This document shows positions 57,772 through 64,000 of a stretch of 64,000 bases of DNA, in pieces (positions within the stretch are counted from its first letter, which is position 1; the number at the start of each line of letters is the position of its first letter). The stretch spans positions 1 through 64,000 of the forward strand of contig JAJTWR010000377.1 in NCBI GenBank assembly GCA_021613335.1. Reading direction: 5' to 3'. The position numbers and the translations under genes are program-made. The notes below the pieces were generated by a model. It was not told the DNA's origin. It did not search any database and saw only the letters and a list, made by a program, of their open reading frames with translations. The DNA comes from Whitmania pigra. Its lineage: Eukaryota; Annelida; Clitellata; Hirudinida; Haemopidae.

Positions 57772-60700
57772 CTACTTTCTCTTTTCAACTTGGATCTTTA
57801 TGCCATTTTTAGCTCTCATAGTCACCGGTTCAAAATTCAAAGGCACCTGAAGTCAAACAGCTGTTTGATATATCTTATTTATGTATGTTATTTACTGTTA
57901 TTATTTTATTTATTCATTTAATTTTATTTAAAATTTACTCTACAATGTGTTATATTGATAGATAAACTAAAGAGATAAGAAAAATCTACATTTACTTGTG
58001 TCTCAGAGCAGGCAAGAAATTTAAACTTCCTCATCATCTTCACAATTGCCATTTTTAGCTCCAAGATGGCCAGTCTCATACCAACACAGTTCCTGGGTCC
58101 AGTTCCAAATGGCATGTATCTCAAAGGCTCAATCTCGCTTCTCAAAGATGGAGCAAATCTACAATTAAAACATTTGTTTCAGCAACTCCATTTTCTCACC
58201 AACAAGTCAAACAAGTTCAAAATAATATGTTTCTTTTAATGAGGCAACTTTTCTCATCAATTTTCAGACATTTGAGACTTGTTAACAGATAATCAGCAAT
58301 TTGCATATTAATCCACTAACAAATCGAGGTTTAATCAAATCTGTTTGATGGTTATAGTTTTGAATAAACAAACGCCAAAACAAAAAACCTTTCTGGGTTA
58401 AAAACTTCTGGTTTATCCCAATACTCAGGATCATTTTGTATTGCATAAATAGGAATGATCACAGTCATACCTTTAGGAATGAACAAACCATTGATGGTCA
58501 CATCTCTATTCGCAACTCTGTCCGTTCTGGCAGAATTTATGTAATTTCCAAATGCATTGATCCATTAATAAAATTTATTATTAATAAAATTTATTATTAA
58601 TAAAATTTATTATTAATAAAATTTATTAAATTTCGTTAAAATAAATAAAAAATAAAATCTCACATTAAAATTTGGCTTTGGCAGAATAAAATCCCCCTAA
58701 CCTTGGTCCTGCTGGGAACATTCTTAAAGTCTCAGAGAAGCACATTTCCAAATACTCCATCTCTTTGATGGAATCATAAGTTGGCTCAGTCTAGATTTTA
58801 TAGTAATAAGTAATAAGCAAATTGATCACTTTATTTTGATTAATAATGAGTTGTATAAAAATGAGTTTTTAATAATAAACAACTTTTCAATTTACCAATT
58901 CAAATGTATTTACATTTTTATTTCATCAGTTTTGTCACATTTTTAAATTATTGATTGTTTAACTAAATTAACCATTCACCTCTTCTCCCAGTTTTGCAAT
59001 GATTTCATCATAAAGTCTTTCTTGAATTTCAGGATAGAGGGCCATATTGTAGCCGAATAGAGAAAGCGTGTTTGCAGTTGTATCAAAGCCAGCCAGAAAA
59101 AACAAAAAACCTTGAGCTTGGAGTTCTTCATTTGTCAGTCCTAGTAAAGCAATTATTAAAATAATAAAACATTAAACTATAGCTTTGTTTTAATGTCTTA
59201 ATTTTTAAAATTAATTTGCAAATTAACCTCTGTTGGCATTAGCCGTTCCGCAACCTTTTTCTGACTGGCTTTCACTTTCTTCATTTTCCATGTGAGCAGC
59301 AACCATTATTTGCAAGAAGTCAGTGTGCTCCTTTGAAAATTACTCATATTATGCATGCAAACATCTAGAAGAATTTAGATAATCAATTGAACACAATTTT
59401 CAACTAGAAAAATTAGAAATTTTCCTCGATTAAGACATAAATAACAAGAAAAGTAACATAATTCAAGTTATGAACCATGGTAAACAAAAATCTTCACAGA
59501 GGTTATAAATAAAAACAAAAGATGTTATCTAGTGCCACTGCCAACATTTTCAGTCAATCCAGTTTGCCTCTCCTTGGCAGCTCTGTTGACTGCATTGAAA
59601 AAAAACTCCATTGTAGACTTTTCCATTACGCTGAACCCAAATTTCTCAAAGAAATGGTAAAGGGTTGGAGAGAACACTGCAAGTTTTTTTGTGAAATGTC
59701 AAATACAACAAAAATTAACAGAAGATCTTTTTGTTGTTGTTGTTTTTATTTTATCCATGCTTGTGATGTATTGTTTTCTGTTCACACAATTTGAATTGAA
59801 AACTAACTTATGCCATTTTTATATTTAACCTTTACAGAACTTAGCATCACAATAATAGCACTGTAACCTGTCATGCATTTCAAAATTTGACATAAACAGC
59901 TTACTGAACAACAACATGGGACCATTCAGTTTGAATTTGGACAATTTGTTGGCATTCATGACAAAATCATTTTTAGGATCGTTGTGAGAATCTATTTGAA
60001 TGCTGAAAGCTGTGCTGGCTATCACATCCATTGTATAAGCTCCACATAATCTGAAGATTTTATTTTAAATATATTATTTTTAATAATTTACTATATTTGA
60101 AATCAAGTAACAATTTAAGGATAGACAAAAAATATAAGTTGACTTAAGGAGAGAACAAAAAAGGCCAATTTTCTGCTAACTTATATGTAATTAACATACA
60201 CAATTTTGTACTTAAAGTTATATTTATTACATTATATTTATTGTGAAGAGTTTAACATCTCACTCTCTGAAATCAAAAACCTCTCCAGAATCAGCTTTAT
60301 TAAGAAGATTTACACAGAGAGTGTCACAGCACTGGCTCAGATGTGGTGATACCTAACACAAAACAATAATTCAATTGAGAAAAACAATCATGACTAAAAA
60401 GCACTTTCAGCCAAAGAAACATGATGCTAAAAAGCAAACAAAAAATTTGAACTTCATACTAAATTACTTTTCAGCCAAATTTCTGCTTATTGTATAACCA
60501 TACACACATCAGCCTCAAAGAGACTTAAATGAAACTTTTTTAAAATATTTATAATAACAACTTTTCAAGAGCTTCTATAAATCTTGGCAAAAAAAAATCA
60601 TAGATCGTATCATTAATTAACTTTAATTAAACTTAAATTACTTTTCTCATCTTTCCACTACTGAAAGTTGGAGTTAAGATGCCCCTGACATGCTTCCAAT

Positions 60701-61408
60701 GGTCATCTTTTAAAAATATAAGCATCTTGTTGACTGGAGGTCCAAAGAATCCCAAATCCAAACGATTTGGAAAGAGATGGAAGTCTTTTACCATGATTTG
60801 TTTCAGAATTTGCAGATCATGGATGATGAGGACTGGTCTTTTGCCAAAGAACCACCTTGAAATTGTCAGCAACAATGAATGTGCTAGTTTGGATAAAAAG
60901 GAGAAAGATTGTTGTTCTGCTGTTGATCATGAAAAGAATTTTACCCTATTATGGGTCCATATTTCTTCTTCAGCTCTAAATCACATTTTAGCAATCCCTG
61001 GCAATCAATTTTAAAATAACATAATCAGAATTTATTTTGAATGAAATAATTGAATTAATATGGAACACATATCATAGCTAAGGAGAACCTAATGACCATA
61101 GTTCGGATGTCAAGCAAGTTCCCCAAAATAGGTATGGGTTTTGGTCCTTTGATTCCCAGTCTTCTGAATACCCCAAAATTCCATGTGGCATATCTGGTTT
61201 TATAATTAGCTTACAATTATCTATTTCCGTTTAAATTTAATATAATACAATAATTTAATAAAGCTTATAAATGTTAAATATTCAAAATGCTGGAAAATTC
61301 CATAACAATAAATTGGAATCACTTGTAGCATCCAACAATGAACGTAACTCCTATTATTATCCAACTCGACAGCCAACTCGGCTTCAGGATGTCAATATTT
61401 ACGAGCAT
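57772..61408 (-). CDS. Cytochrome P450 gene K (CYP3 clan, CYP3A-like), intact
   Basis: Start at 61408 ([16 protein letters not shown], anchor [10 protein letters not shown]) and stop at 57772-57774, with 13 exons on the same plan as gene D and about 514 residues. Exon spans include about 61093-61191 (proline-rich), 60650-60857 ([12 protein letters not shown] to SSGKMRK), 59908-60053 ([14 protein letters not shown]), 58979-59141 (I-helix), 58701-58791 ([12 protein letters not shown]) and 57989-58152 (heme loop [10 protein letters not shown]). The I-helix reads AGFDTT, a conservative change of Glu to Asp. All splice sites I checked are GT-AG, including a donor GTCATT after the proline-rich exon. 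No frame break was found. It is the intact representative of the RSEIEPL sub-type, from which C and F are dead copies. Confidence 0.92.
58565..58626. repeat. Minisatellite of a 17-bp unit, about 3.5 copies
   Basis: The unit is 'aaatttattattaat' plus two bases, repeated in an intron of gene K. It is not found at the same place in gene C. Confidence 0.85.
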
Positions 61409-62425
61409 TTTAGAAATACGAAATAGCACACTCGACTCAGCAGAAATCTATTGCACTTTATTTGAGCTGCATCAACGATCACAGACTCAATGTCAATCTC
61501 AGCTGTCAATGTCCTGTAAATGGCAGGTTATTATCGATGTGAGGCTAAGAGTGCTTTTAGCTCCAAGAAAACATGTTTACATAAGTTAAACACCCTAGTA
61601 TCCTTATGACAAGTTTTTCTTTGAAAAAAAGCACTAACGAAACTTATGAAACAGCGTTATTTGGTGACTCGTATTTCAGTTTTTTGCCTTACTTCGTTAA
61701 TTGTCCTCTTGTTAATGATACTCGTCGTTAATTAAAACTATGTTAGACTTATGCTTGCGCAAACTATATAGTTATAATTCCAGCTTGAATTTTAGATACA
61801 CCATCTATAAATGTTTTTTTTTGTTATCATTTTAAAAGTTATAATAACTTTAGAACATGCCTACGTGGTTTTTATTTCAGATGGACTGACTCAGATTGAA
61901 GTGTTGAAACAAAAATATCTCCAAATGTCTCATTCATATCTTTGAGTCACACTCTTACTAATAAGGGTTTCTTAAAACAAAATATAATCAAATAATTTCT
62001 TTTATTTTCTCCCAAAAATCTAGTTAGTTAAAAACACAAAGCGATAAACTTGTTATATATATTGGTTATACATGTGATTTGTCAACTACGCTATGTGGAG
62101 TGACTAGTTGTGACTAGGAGCTCTACTGTTATGTGCAAGTCGTAAGTAGTAAACTGTAAGCGATGATAACTTATGCAGCAAGCTATAGCTATGATATAGA
62201 CAATAAGCTGTGAGACAGTAAGCTGTTTTATTTATCAAATTCAAAGCTGAGGTGAACAATCAAAGATACTGAATAGTAATTTTAGTCATAAAGATATTTT
62301 ACAATTTTATGACCAAATAATTGTTACAAACTGATGCTAATGTTATATTTAGCAGGATATTGATGTCACAATAAAATTTCAAATCAATAAAATGACTTTG
62401 AATGGTTTTGCATTTTCAACATTTT
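61409..62425. other. 5' flank of gene K and spacer, with solo LTR
   Basis: The first 190 bases match the 5' flank of C. The rest is the usual P450 spacer, interrupted by the solo LTR at 62051-62328. No gene is seen. Confidence 0.7.
62051..62328. mobile_element. Candidate solo LTR, 278 bp, with 4-bp duplication
   Basis: It begins TGTTATATA and ends TTGTTACA (TG...CA) and is flanked by AACT at 62047-62050 and 62329-62332. The paralogous spacer upstream of gene D (27380-27395) runs through the empty site 'ataaactgatgctaat', which confirms the boundaries and the target duplication. No coding sequence lies inside. Confidence 0.85.
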
Positions 62426-64000
62426 CTACTTTCTCTTTTCAACTTGTATCTTTATGCCATTTACAGCTCTGAGAGACATAGGTTCAAATACCAAAGGCAC
62501 CTGAAATCAAATAGCAGTTTATTCCAACTTTTTACTCAACAATTTTATCTTTCTAAACAAGATTAAACCGAATCAAAATGTACTTGTGTCTCAGAGCAGG
62601 CAAGAAATTTGAACTTCCTCATCATATTCACTATTGCCATTTTCAGCTCCAAGATGGCCAGTCTCATACCAACGCAGTTCCTGGGTCCAACTCCAAATGG
62701 CATGTATCTCAAAGGCTCAATTTTGCCTCTCACAGATGGAGCAAATCTGTTAATTTTAAACATTTGTTTTGTCAGCTTCATTTTCAAAGTATTGCTCAGC
62801 AACCAGTCCAACATATTGAAATAATAATATGAAACTAAAAAACTGAATTTTCAGACATTTAAAGCTTGTTAATAAATAATCAACAATTCCATATTAATTC
62901 ACAAACAAATTAAGACATGAAGTTATCTGTTTGATGGATATAGCTTTAAATAAATAAATGCAGAAGCATAAAAACCTTTCTGGATTAAAAACTTCTGGAT
63001 CCTCCCAGTATTCAGGATCATTTTGTAATGCATAGATTGGAATAACAATGTTCATACCTTTAGGAATGAACAAACCATTGATGGTCACATCTCTAGATGC
63101 AACTCTGTCAGTTCTGCCAAATTTATGTAATTCACAAATGTACTGATTAATTAATAAATTTTATTAATAAAAAGAAGATTAAAATGTTATTAACCTTGGT
63201 CCTGGTGGGTACATCCTTAAAGTCTCAGAGAAGCACATTTCCAAATACTCCATATCTTTGATGGAATCATAAGTTGGCTCAGTCTAGATTTTATAGTAAT
63301 AAGTAATGAGCATTTTGATCATTTTAATTTGATTAATAATGAATTGTATAAAAATGAGTTTCTATTAATATAACATACCAATTTACCAATTCAAAGGTGT
63401 TGAAATTTTTTATTTTATTAATTATGCCATTTTTAAATTATTGATTGTTTAACTAATATGACCTCTTCTCCTAGTTTTGCCATGATTTCATCGTAAAGTC
63501 TTTCTTGAATTTCAGGATAGAGGGCCATAATGTAGCCAAATATAGAAAGATTGTTTGCAGTCGTCTCAAAGCCAGCCAGAAAGAATATAAATCCTTGAGC
63601 TAAGAGTTCATCATTTGTCAATCCTAGTAAATCAAATATTAAAATAATCAGCTGAAATGTAATTTAATGTGTTAAAATTAATTTATAAATTCACCTCTGT
63701 TGACTTTAACTGTACCAAAATTCTTCTCTGACTGGCTTTCACTTTCTTTATTTTCCATTTGAGCAGAAACCATTATATGCAAGAAGTCAACACGGCCCTT
63801 AAAAGTTACTCAAGTTGCATGAAATTGAAAATAATTTTCAAACAGCCTTAAGATTTCAATCATTTACAATTGCATTAGTTACATTATCAGCAACTCACAG
63901 CACTGACCTCAACTTGTCAACAAGCCTAATGCTACAAAATTAAAGCTGAAAGAGCTTATAGAGCTTACAAATTAAAACACATATTTTTTTAACTTCATAG
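62426..64000 (-). CDS. Cytochrome P450 gene L (CYP3 clan), 3' part
   Basis: The last exon (62426-62500), heme exon (about 62588-62749, [11 protein letters not shown]), PERF exon (about 62978-63115), ExxR exon (about 63197-63286, [12 protein letters not shown]), I-helix exon (about 63465-63626, AGFETT) and the next exon (to 63797) are present and in frame. The following exon would begin just past the window end, so the anchor half is unseen. It is closest to gene D. What is visible looks intact. Confidence 0.88.

Overview
This is an AT-rich metazoan nuclear window. It has spliced genes with GT-AG introns, LINE, LTR, hAT, Tc1/mariner, MULE-like and Helitron-like elements, and no bacterial or organellar features. 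The host genes are a tandem array of cytochrome P450s of the CYP3 clan, with a strong resemblance to CYP3A, all read from the minus strand. The reconstructed 13-exon layout and about 514-residue length match the general CYP3A plan, so a slowly evolving invertebrate such as a lophotrochozoan, cnidarian or chelicerate is plausible. I cannot name the species.

P450 array, in window order: A (1-34, first exon only), B (15247-15547, 3' remnant), C (17282-26769, pseudogene), D (27461-30806, intact), F (33514-34565, gutted pseudogene), G (35223-38555, intact), H (42542-45784, divergent, no first exon, frameshift), I (45820-46313, relic), J (50535-53972, two frameshifts), K (57772-61408, intact), L (62426 to the window end, partial). 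Two sub-types alternate. The 'RSEIEPL' type is C and K (F grouped by its remaining exons), and the 'RGKIEPL' type is D, G, J and L. The pairs C-D, F-G and K-L suggest a two-gene duplication unit that carries its spacer along.

Transposons fill the gaps. In 841-12863 a MULE-like element (8-bp target duplication) holds a second TIR element (2605-12595). That one holds a hAT element (3431-12242, 8-bp duplication), which holds a further TIR element (5318-12230, 8-bp duplication). The innermost element carries fifteen 183-bp satellite units and an intact seven-exon gene (9247-11144) for a Ulp1-type SUMO-protease domain fused to a PHD finger. A second nest lies in an intron of pseudogene C. There a CR1-like LINE (19295-25527) is split by a MULE-like element (19573-23953, 9-bp duplication) with another Ulp1-PHD gene, which is itself hit by a hAT element (22433-23472). 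The same LINE also carries a MITE with TTAGGG-like repeats (24740-25306).

Other elements: two near-identical copies of a gypsy/MULE composite (15548-17107 and 31391-33345), a Tc1-like element (39634-41005), a gypsy fragment (41530-42360), a MULE relic with subterminal tandem repeats (47643-49540), two copies of a ZBED/SCAND3-like hAT (13776-14752 and 55288-57318), and two candidate solo LTRs (54486-54721 and 62051-62328). The P450s would act as ER-bound monooxygenases. The recurring theme among the mobile elements is Ulp1-PHD cargo in at least four different TIR copies.
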